Positions 1 through 10,329 of a DNA stretch of 64,000 nucleotides are shown here, in pieces (positions within the stretch are counted from its first letter, which is position 1; every line of letters begins with the position of its first letter). This DNA is from Mesaphorura yosii (taxonomy: Eukaryota > Arthropoda > Collembola > Poduromorpha > Tullbergiidae), in contig WIXG01000263.1 in the NCBI GenBank assembly GCA_009869945.1, positions 49,208 to 113,207 of the forward strand, read 5' to 3'. A program made the translations under genes and the position numbers. Below the pieces are notes generated by a model. It was not told the origin of the DNA. It did not search any database and worked only from the letters and a program-made list of their open reading frames with translations.

Positions 1-278
1 GCAATAAAGATTCATTTTATACACTTTTAGTTCTATTTTATGTATTATGTTCTATTTATTTTGAGTTTTAATTATTGTAACAGCTAACTATTGTACAATC
101 TCACCTTTCTTAAATTATTACGTATTGTCAATTTAAATATATTATCTCCAAACCAGCTTAAGGTCGCTCCGAAAAAATGATTCTCGCACGAATAAATGCA
201 TTTTGAAGAGTTTATTGTCAATATCGCAAAAAAGTTCTGACTACAGGAATTTCTCTACACTAAACAGATAGACTTGAA
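1..278. other. AT-rich flank, no gene seen
   Basis: This stretch lies downstream of the minus-strand TIM22 stop codon and presumably includes its 3' UTR. I see no open frame with splice signals and no repeat in it. Confidence 0.5.
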
Positions 279-1106
279 CTAGAATCCATGCCTCATGTAA
301 TAGTCGATTGCGCTGGAAAACGCTGCAAATCCTAATGCACCAAATACGCCGGCTTTTACTCCGGCTGAAAATGAATTATGCAGAAATTAATAGTTAATAC
401 ACATTTCTATTCGAGAATTATAACAATGAATATCTCACCCCTCAGCCCAATTATTCCTCCAGTAATTCCTCCAGACATCGTGCCATTTTTCCAGTCACTC
501 TTGGCTCGGTACTATCAAGATAATCAAGAATGCAATTAAGTCTGTAGTTACATAATCCAGAGACATAATTTTAAGAATTCCTTACTGTCTCAATGGCACA
601 TTCGGTTGAAGCGAACATGGCACCGACGATAGCAAAATTTTTCCCATGTCTGAAACACGTCGATCGCATTTCACGTAAAACTTCACGAATACTCTGCGTC
701 TTGCCATCAGGCAGAGGAATTGTCGGAGTGACACTGGCAGAGAATAGCCCGATCACACCACCAAGGCCAAATCCTGATTAAAAGAAAGGTGTTCTGAATC
801 GAATCAGCTGTTAAAATGGGAAGGGTCAGTTCCTTGCTTACCCAGCACACAGCTCATGACAGTCTTGAAAATGCAGCTTTCCAGCGAAGTTTCAATCAAT
901 TTTTGTTCGAATGGTTTCTTCCTTATAGGCCCGTGGTGGCGTGGCAGGGTGATTATAGTTTGATACTTGTGACTAGTAACCAACTCCATTAAGACTTCGT
1001 TGATTTGCTTTTGATTTAGGGATATTCTCGGCCCTGAGCTCTGAGTACCTGATGTTGACGGGATTGCGAAACCCAGGTCATTAGGGGCGGCCTCCGCTGG
1101 AACCAT
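279..1106 (-). CDS. TIMM22: Mitochondrial import inner membrane translocase subunit TIM22
   Basis: TIM22 forms the twin-pore carrier translocase of the inner mitochondrial membrane, which inserts polytopic carrier proteins. The coding exons on the minus strand are 1106-842, 773-586, 511-439 and 364-279. Together they give 612 bases, or 203 residues, close to the usual 190-200. The conserved family core is plain: [18 protein letters not shown], then a [14 protein letters not shown] stretch, a glycine-rich GGIIGLRAGVKAG helix and the C-terminal [11 protein letters not shown]. All four exons join in phase with GT-AG borders (for example gtaag donors at 841-837 and 585-581). The first roughly 85 residues are variable, as in other animals. 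The start is the first ATG of the long 5' exon. The gene is head-to-head with IFT20. Identification is from family knowledge of the Tim17/22/23 fold and is secure. Confidence 0.95.
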
Positions 1107-1656
1107 TTGAATTGGACAAATGAATCTGGTCTCAATTCAATGCAGACAGGAGTTTCAAAATTCGTATTGTCGCGTCCAGTTTTTCTGGAATTCCGCTGGG
1201 TTGCACCAGGTGACACGGTGAAATGTTTTGATTTGAAGCACTGGTTGCCGTGGGGATTCTAACATGAATTCCTGTAAAAATAAGAACACGGACCACATTC
1301 GTCAATCAATATTGTCAAAATTCTTTTAGTCTAACCCACCTTTGGGCAGTTTACCATTTCAAATGCAAATGTTCTTGGAGTTTTATTTAAATTTTATTAG
1401 AGATCTAGAGAAAATTCAGTAGAAAGAAGAGAACGCACTTCATACTATATAGCACAAGCAACAGGCAGTCGACTAGAAAAATTTAAATCTTTCCGTACGA
1501 TAGTCTATGGTTCTTAATCTTAAGATACTTATTTAGTTAGTAAGTTAGGTAACCGTTTTTGTTTCGATAGAATTAGATGGTGGAGCCGACTTAGATCACT
1601 GAAAGTATTTAATCACCTAATTCAAAATTCAAGGAATAGGAATCTGGCCAGTCAAC
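1107..1656. promoter_or_regulatory. Divergent intergenic region between TIM22 and IFT20
   Basis: The start codons of TIM22 (minus) and IFT20 (plus) face away from each other across about 550 bases. Both genes therefore probably draw their promoters and 5' UTRs from this interval. I see no strong TATA box. A small open frame at 1016-1216 on the minus strand looks like a chance overlap. The promoter role is inferred only from the divergent arrangement. Confidence 0.4.
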
Positions 1657-2438
1657 ATGGATAGCGAATTAGCACGATATGGCCTCTACATGGACGGAAT
1701 GAGCAAGAAGGTTCGGCTTCTAAATCCTGATTACCATCAGCTGACCAGTGATCTCGTCGGGGAATGTTTGGAATACATTAAAGGTAGGTCACCTTCGAAT
1801 TTCGGCACAGTGATGCTTGAGGGTCGCGTTCCTAATAATTAGCACTCATGGCTGACTCTTTTTCCCAGTATCTTGGATTACGAAACTTATTACAAACAAT
1901 ACCACGCTATACTTATTGAGTTTTTTGATTGAAGTAGAACAGCACGCAGAATACATTCAGCTGCCTCCCGGGTTTTCTTTAAAAGCACATGCTTCGGCAC
2001 AGGAGGAAGATGAGACGTGAGGGCTCATGAAGACAAATGTCAGAACGCTAAATATTTTGACAATTGATTCTTATGTTCCAAAATAGCAAGTTCGGTAGCC
2101 AGTCCAGGGTTTGGCTTTCCATTTTTCGCCCATGGTCACCCTAATTCATTTGTTCTGTCCATCCCTTAGATGCAAGAGAGTTCAAAATTTCATCTGCGAA
2201 TGAGCTGACAGTCATAGTAAATCTGAAGCAACTGACCGAACGTCAAAAGATGGAAATGATTGCAAAACGAAACAATCTGATGTCTGTGGCCACACAAAAG
2301 CAGGTTTTGCGAAACAAAATGCACAAGGAGCTGAAGGAGAAGCGAACAAAACTGGAGCGAATAAAGCAACAACGTGAAGCATTACAACAGCTGAAGATGG
2401 AACATGAAGAAATGCTGCAAATGCTTTGTCGTCGATAA
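1657..2438 (+). CDS. IFT20: Intraflagellar transport protein 20
   Basis: IFT20 is the small coiled-coil subunit of the IFT-B complex. It moves cargo along cilia and links the Golgi to ciliary membrane delivery. Two exons, 1657-1783 and 2170-2438, join in phase (AAG followed by AT) and encode 131 residues; human IFT20 has 132. After a short N-terminal part carrying GLYMDGMSKKVRLLNP, comparable to the family's aligned LHFDELNKLRVLDP-type segment, the protein is a continuous heptad-like, Lys/Glu-rich helix up to the C-terminus. The intron of 386 bases is long for this window. A canonical AATAAA lies at 2588-2593, about 150 bases after the stop. Length, start position and N-terminal pattern together make the call firm. 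It implies an animal with ciliated (probably sensory) cells. Confidence 0.88.
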
Positions 2439-2587
2439 ACAATGCCCAAAGACCCATGTTTTACGTGTTCCAATCTCAGGCCTCAGAATAGCATCCTCAG
2501 TACTTTAAATCTGTCTTTTGCTGCTAATTTCCGATTAAGGGTTCATAGCTTGATAATGTCAGCAATTCTTTCTCACAAGTTGAATGA

Positions 2588-2593
2588 AATAAA
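2588..2593 (+). terminator. AATAAA poly(A) signal of IFT20
   Basis: A canonical AATAAA hexamer lies about 150 bases downstream of the IFT20 stop and before the next predicted gene on the same strand. It probably directs cleavage of the IFT20 mRNA. Confidence 0.55.
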
Positions 2594-2941
2594 ATTTCTA
2601 CCCTGAAATTAGATCTGGCAATCACGTTCATACTCAAAATTCATAATTAATTTACGCATTAGGTGCAGGCTCGGTTTTATGAATTTAGATCAATGTCGCG
2701 AGGGACGTTATATTTAAATATCGAGCCAATATTTGTGAAATCACACCGCACAACTTTCAACCTTTCGATGCACCTGATCCCATAATGGCCATGGCACTTA
2801 TTCATTAACCTTGCACCTAGAAGGTCTTCAATTAATCCAGCATGAAGATGCTTGGTATATAAGATACACTTCATAAATGACTCCTTTTTCACAATATCAT
2901 TGTAGCTTGCTTGCTCTGGATTCCAAAGGATATTGAATAAC

Positions 2942-3597
2942 ATGGAATATACCGGAACCATCTTCTACTTGGGATTCTTGCTGGTAGTTTCTTTTCCTCT
3001 CTTGTAAATTGGTTTCTAACCTGAGATGAAACAGAACCTGGTTGTTTTCTTATATTTAAGATGACATTTAAGAATCTCAACTTCCCCTACTCTGAGGCAG
3101 GCGTAACAATACAGTCGCGTCAAGCTTTTGGAGAAGTAACTGAGCCAAGTACAACGTCTTTGTCCACTGAGGTCAGCCTTTCGTCCACCTCGACAGTCGC
3201 AAATTTACATCAGGGGCCCATTGGATCTGAGACTAGTGAATCAACGACTACCGATTTAATTCCTGAGTCAACCTCAGACAAGGTAGACCTGGACAGTATT
3301 CTTTCAGACGGTTCCACCGTCGCGACTGTGCAGAGCAGCAGTGTACCACCTTTGACTCCATCGGTGCCGAGTCAAGATAAAGATGTAATTGTCCAACAAG
3401 AAAACAGCTCATCGGAATCGGACAGCGAAGATTCGAGCTCCAGCGAAGAAATTGTGAGCGGCGGTTGCGGACAATTTGTTGACCACAGTTCTGAAAGTGA
3501 AGAAAATATGGCAAGCAGTTCTGAGAGTAGCAGCAGCAGTAGCAGTGAATCGTACGAGTGGGAGTTCCATTTTCCACGTGCCTATTTTACTTCGTAA
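2942..3597 (+). CDS. Putative secreted Ser/Thr-rich acidic protein (unrecognised)
   Basis: The main open frame, 3061-3597, encodes a low-complexity chain with no family I recognise. It has a Ser/Thr-rich middle and then a C-terminal half of alternating Ser and Asp/Glu runs, including a polySer tract encoded by AGC/AGT repeats near 3528-3547. It ends in an aromatic YEWEFHFPRAYF patch. Just upstream, an ATG at 2942 starts a short hydrophobic stretch (IFYLGFLLVVSFPLL) typical of a signal peptide. A donor at 2984 (gtagtt) would join it in phase 0 to an acceptor at 3078, 3096 or 3114. The exact junction is not resolved, and the ATG at 3061 could instead be the start. Such chains occur in mucin-like or biomineral/cuticle proteins, but function here is unknown. 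Confidence 0.45.
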
Positions 3598-5126
3598 TTT
3601 ATTATTAAATATTTCATTGTCATTTTCCTGTATTAAAGCGTCGCATGGTCCGACTTCAATTTCCGCTCCATGCAAACCAATTTCAAGTCATGAAGGTCAA
3701 TGCAGATCTGTGCTCTTTATAGCCCGTAAAACGAATGTGCATATGGACAAGCAATGGAAGCTTCCTCAGGAAAGCGATGTCATGCAAACCTGCACGTCTT
3801 TAGTTGGAGATTTCGCAACCTTCAGCTGGATTTTCAGTGCCACTGGTCATAAACTTGAACATACAAATATAATAGACCAATTATTTCATATTCTTATTAG
3901 AGCACGGATTACGATTGGACCGTTAAAACACACTAGTCATAAAACCTACTTACGCTCGTATCGAACTTAACACCAATCGGAAAGGCAAGTAATTTTTGTA
4001 GATGGAGTTCATGGCAGAAGAAAATTGGTCCTTATTCCCTGAAAGTGTTTTTGCAGCGATTTTCAGGTCTTTACGAGCTTGCTTTCCTGGTTCTGGCGGT
4101 TTTACTTGGTAACAGCTTCCGCAGACTGCTTTCATGAAGTGGTAAATGTGAATTTACGAGCTTTGCTCGCGTTTGCAAGGGCAAGATAAGATGACCGTAA
4201 AATTATTATTACTTTGGTGTTGAAGTTGCCAATTTAATAACTTAAGTGTCATTATGCTCTGAACATGCGGTTTATAGCCAGAGAACATGAACAACATAAA
4301 AGCCTTTCCGTTGTGACGACATCCTGCCTGTGGAAAGTTTTTCAAAAACAAGCCGGGCAGAAGCCAATGGCTAGAACAGCAGAACATCCAGAAGTCGAAT
4401 ACTGAATCTGTCGGTGATGTTTGCGATAGTCGATAGTCTAATTATGAATGGTCTGCCCTACTTCTTCCCAATCATAATAGCACAGTGGAAGTGCACATCT
4501 TTTAATCGCTTCCTCCGAAACAGACAAGCTTTGCTGCACCATCTTCAGAAACATTATGTGCATCTGTGCTCCGCAAGACCGCGAATTCTCTTCTTCAAGC
4601 TCATGTTTGCGAGTCTTCGTTTTACAAGTTAATGCCACACACGTAATTCGGATTAAGGTTAATTGAAGTCAAATGCACATATGAGACAGCGACACATGAC
4701 ATCAAAATTTTAGTGTTGGCAAATAGAAAGTGAGTCAAGGTCGATTTTTCTTCGCAACAGTACGGCACGCGAAAAGTTCAGACCGGTCAATAACCAAATA
4801 AATTACCCAACTCATTTCCAGAATTGTAGCTTTAGCGGGCATCAGCATTCTGGGCAACTCGCAGTGCAACAGGAGGACAGTCAGCCTCATTATAATTTCA
4901 TAACATGAGCACCTGTTATCACCGCCAGCTGCCTGGAAACACTGCCAACAGAGAACATATTGAGTTACAATTTGCAATGCCATTAGGGCAAGGAGATATG
5001 ATGAAAGCTCAATGTCACGAAATAATTTTATTAATCAATTTCCAATTCCGTTTAGTAACATAACTCGACAAGTCGAGGTCGTGTAGCGATCATCACATTG
5101 AAGATTCCCTATGGGATGAAATATTA
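3598..5126. other. Unresolved region with protein-like fragments
   Basis: Two minus-strand segments look more protein-like than chance. 4135-3950 is bounded by a good gtaagt donor, and 4638-4438 is rich in Lys/Glu and then reads DWEEVGQ. I could not join them into one gene with consistent phase and I recognise neither. They may be exons of a lineage-specific minus-strand gene or simply chance frames. Confidence 0.2.
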
Positions 5127-5885
5127 ATGAACCGAAAAGGACAACCGACAGACGAGGGTTATAACCTCCGGAAAATATGTACACAAACTCGAGGCATGTT
5201 GAAGGTCCGAAATTCAAGTCTTTGTGAATGCCTATTGTTCATTTTTGCGAGACAACATGCAAATTCTCCAACCCGACTTCTGCTCCCAATTCTAACCTTC
5301 GACATTGTCACAAACCATATCTACAGGATACGACGAGCGTCCAATTTCCCGTCTGTTTCCAGGAATATGAATTCTTGACGAGGAGGCAAGCGTTCAACTC
5401 AACCAATGAGACCACGTTTCATATAAATAGCTCGATTAAACTGGCATTTCAAATTAGTCACTTGTCAATAACCATCGATTACAAGTCCGGTTGTCCCCAA
5501 GCGCGAGTTCATGTGCTTGTCTTTTCGTTTTTTGTGGAGAAAGAGCGACTTAAATCTAGCCAAAATTGATAAGCCACAGAGCAGTCACTCCATCGTAGAC
5601 GTAGAGTCACCACCACCGCCAGAATCAGCCCATCCATATCCTCATCCACATCCGCATTCAGAAGAGGAACTGCACAACATCCCAGGCACACCGAAAGTCA
5701 GTGCGGCGGCGGTAATCTCTGGCAAAGGAGGAGGCAAGAGAAATCATTCATACGAAAAATTAAATGTATTTTCGCAAGAAATTCGTGTTCAGTCAACGAG
5801 TTTTGACTCTCATACTAATATCACATCTTTCTTCCTTCTCTCAGGTTCGCATTTTTCTATTACACTATACTCCAATATTAAATAA
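5127..5885 (+). other. Possible exons of an unrecognised gene
   Basis: An open frame at 5228-5569 encodes a cysteine-bearing chain with several N-glycosylation sequons. An overlapping frame at 5511-5885 encodes a Pro/His-rich stretch (a HPYPHPHPHSEEE run). A TATAAATAG-like box lies near 5421-5430. Splice borders that would unite these frames are not evident, so I report them only as candidate coding sequence. Confidence 0.2.
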
Positions 5886-6811
5886 TGCTGCCTTACTCCT
5901 GTGTTCCTTATTGGTTCCGTGTGTATACTGTTAAATTTGCTTGGCACACATGCTGCGCTCATGCGTGAGTTCAAATGCAAAACAACGATGTAAAAATAAC
6001 AATAACTGAGGTAGAGAACGGAGAAGCAAGAATGAACGAACGCCGAATTTTGGATTATATGGAGCCATTAAGACGCTTTTTAATCTGTGCATTATTTTGA
6101 CATGATTCGTTATAGTCGTTAAACGCACCAATGACAAAAACAAAAAGAAAATTATATTCAATTGGGCGCATTGACAGACGACCTCTTGCAGCCTTGCTAC
6201 TTCGATTGGAATCCGAAATTCAGATTTGGAGTCTCTGGCTTTGCATTATTAGAAAAACATTACATTTGGCGTTCCTATTCATCGCCAGAGTAAATCAATG
6301 TACAGAAACGCCGCGTGGGATTGAGTGAGAAGCTGGTTTGTTTCTCGAGACCAGAGACCTTTCACTTGGCCTGAACTTTGACTTGGCTTGTGAACTGAAC
6401 TGAGCTAAGATTGACATTTTAAATAGTCACGTCACAAGCACAATAAAACTTCGTATGAGAGTGAGAGCGAGGGCAGAGAATGTAATACGGTAAAAGGAAG
6501 CAATGAAAGTTTCTACTCGACTTTATGCGCTTTTTAAGTAAGCGAATTCGAAGTTGATGAAGTGGCATTGAACTATTTAATACTTCTATTAACATACAAC
6601 ATTGTCGTTTCTGCTCGACAGGCCAGAGAAAGATGAAAAATTAATAAGTATTCACTATGTGACGAAAATTTAATGAAAGCAATTATCAAGCTGAACGAAA
6701 GTTTCCTCATGGCCATGACTTGATTTATGGCCCACAACCAAATACAGCAAAGTTTGCCAACGCGCGGTCGTACTCATTGTCAATGCGACTTGATATATAA
6801 TTTGTGTTTAG
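5886..6811. other. Intergenic, no supported gene
   Basis: No convincing exon here apart from a possible unseen 5' exon of the gene that follows; a good gtaagc donor stands at 6538. Nothing else is recognisable. Confidence 0.35.
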
Positions 6812-7704
6812 AATGTGTGTCAAGCAGCAGCACCACTGGAAAAGAAGCAGGCGGGCCCGCCTCCGCTCTCTCCCACCACAATGGAGAGAATCATGAAAGA
6901 TTTTCGGGCTTTGTCCAAACAACAGCTGACCCGAAATCAAGCAAGAGCAGGACAAAAACTTCAAGCCAACATAGCCAAAGTACAGGATTCGTTTCTCGGA
7001 TTATTTTAATCGCTGATGCACTATTTTCGTATTTTACCTCTGAAATAGGCGTTAACAGTTCTAAGTCGAAATGAGAACGACGTGCCCGCAAACGTTCGCG
7101 GATCAGCCAGAGTTCTACTGAGATCAATTCGAACGGGAAAACTGGCACTTCCAATATCAAGAGCAATACCGAATCTCATCTCAACTTTCCCCTCAAACCA
7201 TGAGCTGGTAAACTATTCATTTAGTTGTCTCATCTTATGTGTCGCGCACGATTTTCTGTAAACCACGACTCTATAGCTTCGAATTCGGTTCAGCCGATGA
7301 ATGTTACCATTCTCCTATTCCAGACCAGCAATCCGAGTGGCCAGTTGGACACTGTCTTGCAAAACGTACGTCCAAATTCACCGAATGCAGTGAGATCACC
7401 AATTGATGGCATTGTCAATTTCTTGAAGGCAAATGTGAACGGAGTTAATCGTATGTTGTACAGGGTTCTGGCTCCAACGCCCAACCTTTTTGACGTGAGT
7501 GATCCCGAAAGAAGTAAACTGAGAAACATTATACATTGCAGTTTGACTCAGTTTGATTTTTTGCAGGGAGTCATCCGGAGTTTGTTGGGTGGGCTCGATG
7601 CAGTTTCAGACGGAGTTGCCGGAAGTCTTAACAGTTTGGGACCTGCTCTCGGGGGTGCGCTTGGAGGTGCTGGAGGAAACTCGCTTGGTGGAGTCCTCGG
7701 CTAA
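6812..7704 (+). CDS. Unrecognised protein with Gly-rich C-terminus (5' end unresolved)
   Basis: Four exons join cleanly in phase 0: 6812-6979, 7049-7207, 7324-7494 and 7567-7704. Donors include gtacag, gtaaac and gtgagt, with pyrimidine-rich acceptors. They encode about 211 residues. The order is a Pro/Lys-rich start, an amphipathic helix (MERIMKDFRALSKQQ), a basic middle, a helical DGIVNFLKANVNGVNRMLYRVL segment and a flexible Gly/Leu/Ser tail ending GGNSLGGVLG. The first exon begins directly after a tttag acceptor with a stop just before it in frame. So either an upstream coding exon exists or translation starts at the ATG at 6881. AATAAA at 7774-7779 fits its 3' end. I recognise no domain. 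Phase agreement at all three junctions is the main support. Confidence 0.55.
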
Positions 7705-7773
7705 CACAAACGCTTAGCTAAATGAAAATATGGTATTGTAGACAATTCTGTTGTAGTCAGTCGTTAATTGCTA

Positions 7774-7779
7774 AATAAA
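7774..7779 (+). terminator. AATAAA poly(A) signal
   Basis: Canonical hexamer 70 bases after the stop codon of the Gly-tailed gene ending at 7704. Confidence 0.5.
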
Positions 7780-7900
7780 TGAATGCAGATTGGTGTTGAA
7801 AGAACGTCGTGCTGCTTGGAAGAATAAGACCCAATTTGTGACTATAGTAATTAAATTCCAGACTAAAAGTTCAATTTAGTTTTGAACTGGAATGCCCGCT

Positions 7901-8451
7901 CAAACAGCAGTAGAATGCAAAATTTTAATTACGCCTACTTGACTTTCTTTTTTATGCATAAATAAGTATCGATCGCACTCGGAGCTAAAATTAGAATCAC
8001 GAAATTGCACTGCTGGTGTACTGCGTCCGACGTTCTCCTTAGCCGTGGTCTGCAGCGCTGTTCCAATGCATGAATAGTCGCCGTGGCACAGAAACGTGCC
8101 CAATAAGCGGATTCTCAGAATGAGACAAGAACCTTAATGTCTAATATAGTTTTAATTGACTGCTAATGAGAAGATAATAAACTCTATTCCGGAGTTCCCA
8201 ATTTTCAGCTTCTGGAAGAGTCACGAAGTCACGACATTTCCAAAATCAACTGTGCTTGAGAGCTCCAGAACGGCATGTGTGCGTGCGAGCATTGCAGTCT
8301 GCAGCAGTCCGTTGTATCCATGAGTCAGAATTCTCAATGCATTTGTTAGCGTAGCGCCATAGCACAAATGAGAATAAACGAATGCAACAGGAAAATTGGA
8401 ATGCTCAAAATCGAAACCAGTCGCTTTACTTCCTATAAAAATTGACTTCAC
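7901..8451 (-). other. Possible 3' exons of an unrecognised minus-strand gene
   Basis: An open segment at about 8432-8223 follows a tttttatag acceptor. Another, about 8119-7900, follows a ctgag acceptor. A gtgact donor near 8222 would join them in phase. The combined chain has scattered cysteines and no family I recognise. It has no start codon of its own and would need an upstream exon. It lies just beyond the small GPI-tailed gene but does not join it in any way I can support. Confidence 0.2.
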
Positions 8452-8504
8452 AAGTTAGAATTAAAACCATCCATGTTTCGACTGTTGACGAGTCATTTGC
8501 ATGT

Positions 8505-9134
8505 TCATTGGCAAATTAAAATATTAAGCAAAATAAGAAAAATGCAAATCGAAGTGGTCGCTTGGAGTCCATTCGCAGAGCTCATCGTGTCAAATTTGCC
8601 GGTGTAGACTGCCCCGGCGACATGGCCGTGACCGCCATCGGGAAATGAAACCGAGGACTCAGTGGATGTTCCATGGAAGTCAGTCAGCTGGAAATTATTA
8701 AAGAAACCTTTTTTGTAAAAGACAGCACATCCAAACTCACATCAGCATTCACAATGGGCTTTGATATTAAAGAATATGATACTTGAAAGTTGCTAGAATG
8801 GCAAAGAAAAGTTTAGTCCTTCGTTTTGTAGTGTTTCGATTTGAATAAAGTTTAGTGTTGCCATTCCTAGCGCGGCTGGAAGTTTGACACGTCTTGCTTC
8901 AGTATTCTTCTGATTAACATAAACTCATCTACTAAGCTAAACATGCAGAATTGGTTTTATAGTCAGAAACCTTACTTGGAATTTCGTTCCTTGTGGAATT
9001 AACTCTACTCCTGCGGCCGAATTGATGGTTTTGATGAGGACATCGTTAGGGCTGTTGGCCAGCACTTGTTCGAAGGAGAAGGGCACGCAGGCCAAGAGCA
9101 CGAAGACAGGAATGAAGAATAGAGGAACAGCCAT
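8505..9134 (-). CDS. Small secreted, probably GPI-anchored orphan protein
   Basis: Three minus-strand exons, 9134-8971, 8792-8741 and 8687-8505, give 132 residues and keep frame. The N-terminus is a textbook signal peptide (basic-free start, a long LFFIPVFVLLACVPF core). The mature part is about 80-90 residues without cysteine, with a DFHGT stretch, an FPDGGHGHVAG loop and GAVYTGKF. The last 20 residues are hydrophobic (ICIFLILLNILIC) after a small-residue SSAN site. That is the layout expected of a GPI-attachment signal. The first donor is ambiguous: gtttct at 8970 keeps phase, while the better-looking gtaagg five bases earlier does not. No family recognised. The surface location is inferred from the two terminal hydrophobic segments. 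Confidence 0.5.
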
Positions 9135-9867
9135 GATGAACAGTAAGTGGTAACTTTGAGACTATTGCCGACTTATGCCAGACAAAACTGTAATGCGAAA
9201 TCCTAATCAATCAATTGGGAAATACGTGAGCAGCGACTCTGGTTTACTGAGTATTGAGTTGCCGTGTCTTTCAGCTCTCAGGTTAGGAATGAAATAGGGT
9301 TTGACGATTGATGGCAAAGGCACCTGATACGAAGCTAGTATTAATGTGTTCTTTTGTTCGAGGACTTTCGCTCCAACGTATCCATCCCTGAAATGCTGAA
9401 GCTCAGATGAGAGGCCAGGGGCAGATTGCATAATGACCAGTGAATCACATGCAATTTGTGTATCCATAACTCAATTAGGCAGGATGCAAACTCAAAGCTC
9501 TACTTTGGGAACAAAATATTAATATATAAATACCTGCAGATTTATTAGTTGCCGTATGGAAAAATATTTTTTGTTTATGTTACTGAACTAATATGCAAAT
9601 CTTCCTTTTCCCCTATTTTTATCATATAACGGGTCACAATTAAAAATCCGGAATTTACACCAACGCTCATAACATTGTATGTATTGAACATAATAGAATA
9701 CGGTTTAAACATTTGAAAAGCCACTGAAGCAACAAAACAGCATTAATGGTTTATGAAGTAGAATCCCTCTTCGGCACAGTGACGCAGTCTCTTTCGGGCT
9801 TTCTCCAAACTCGCTCGGACAGAAACCATGTTCACTTTCTTCGGCAGGACTTGACTCGATTCTTCAA
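9135..9867. other. Intergenic; one doubtful open frame
   Basis: An 86-codon ATG-initiated minus-strand frame spans 9467-9207. It shows no family resemblance, hydrophobic segment or splice support and may be chance. Nothing else stands out. Confidence 0.3.
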
Positions 9868-9914
9868 CTAGTTCAAGTTTCGTGCTGCTGCGGACACTTC
9901 AGTTATGACGCCGT

Positions 9915-10181
9915 TTACGATTGAGAAACTGAGTCTGCACCATCGAATGCTTTCTCCACCCGCTTCAAGTTCCGCTTGGTCATGATCATGGCCGGCCGAC
10001 CTGAACCATCCTTCCTTTTCATTAATCTGACATCCTCGAACATCTGAATTATGTCGTAGATAGCTGATATGTACAGTCCTGCAGCCTGGAAGTGTTTGAC
10101 GACGTTCGACTTCCAGAACCCTGAATTGACAAAAAGTAGCCGTCCGACGCGCTGACGCGCCTGCTCTTGTTTCGAGGCCAT
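9915..10181 (-). pseudogene. Decayed mariner-type transposase, N-terminal HTH fragment
   Basis: The 88-residue frame carries the N-terminal paired-type helix-turn-helix region of mariner/Mos1-type transposases. It opens with a KQEQARQRV helix, then a VVKHFQAAG...YDIIQMFED helix-turn-helix, and a linker with KDGSGRPAMIMTKRN, the characteristic basic GSGRP (GRPR-like) motif. The frame stops after about 88 residues. The following 150 bases toward 9780 contain only short pieces in other frames, and no DDE/D catalytic domain is visible. It is therefore a truncated, inactive copy. The assignment rests on the motif order. Which mariner subfamily it belongs to cannot be said. No clear terminal repeats were found on either side. 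Confidence 0.65.
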
Positions 10182-10329
10182 TTTGAGAGACCCAAGATGA
10201 ACTTAGAACTAAAGAACATGCTATTCTAATAGAAAATTTGATGAAGAACAGGAAAATGAAAACCATTTTACACGAAAATTTGATCGAAACCGAGTTACAT
10301 TTTTCCGGAGTTTTAATTTGATTCGTCAC

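Noticed and set aside
6503..6537. Candidate first exon (ATG with a gtaagc donor) for the Gly-tailed gene
   Set aside because: Its donor leaves phase 2 while the next exon at 6812 needs phase 0.
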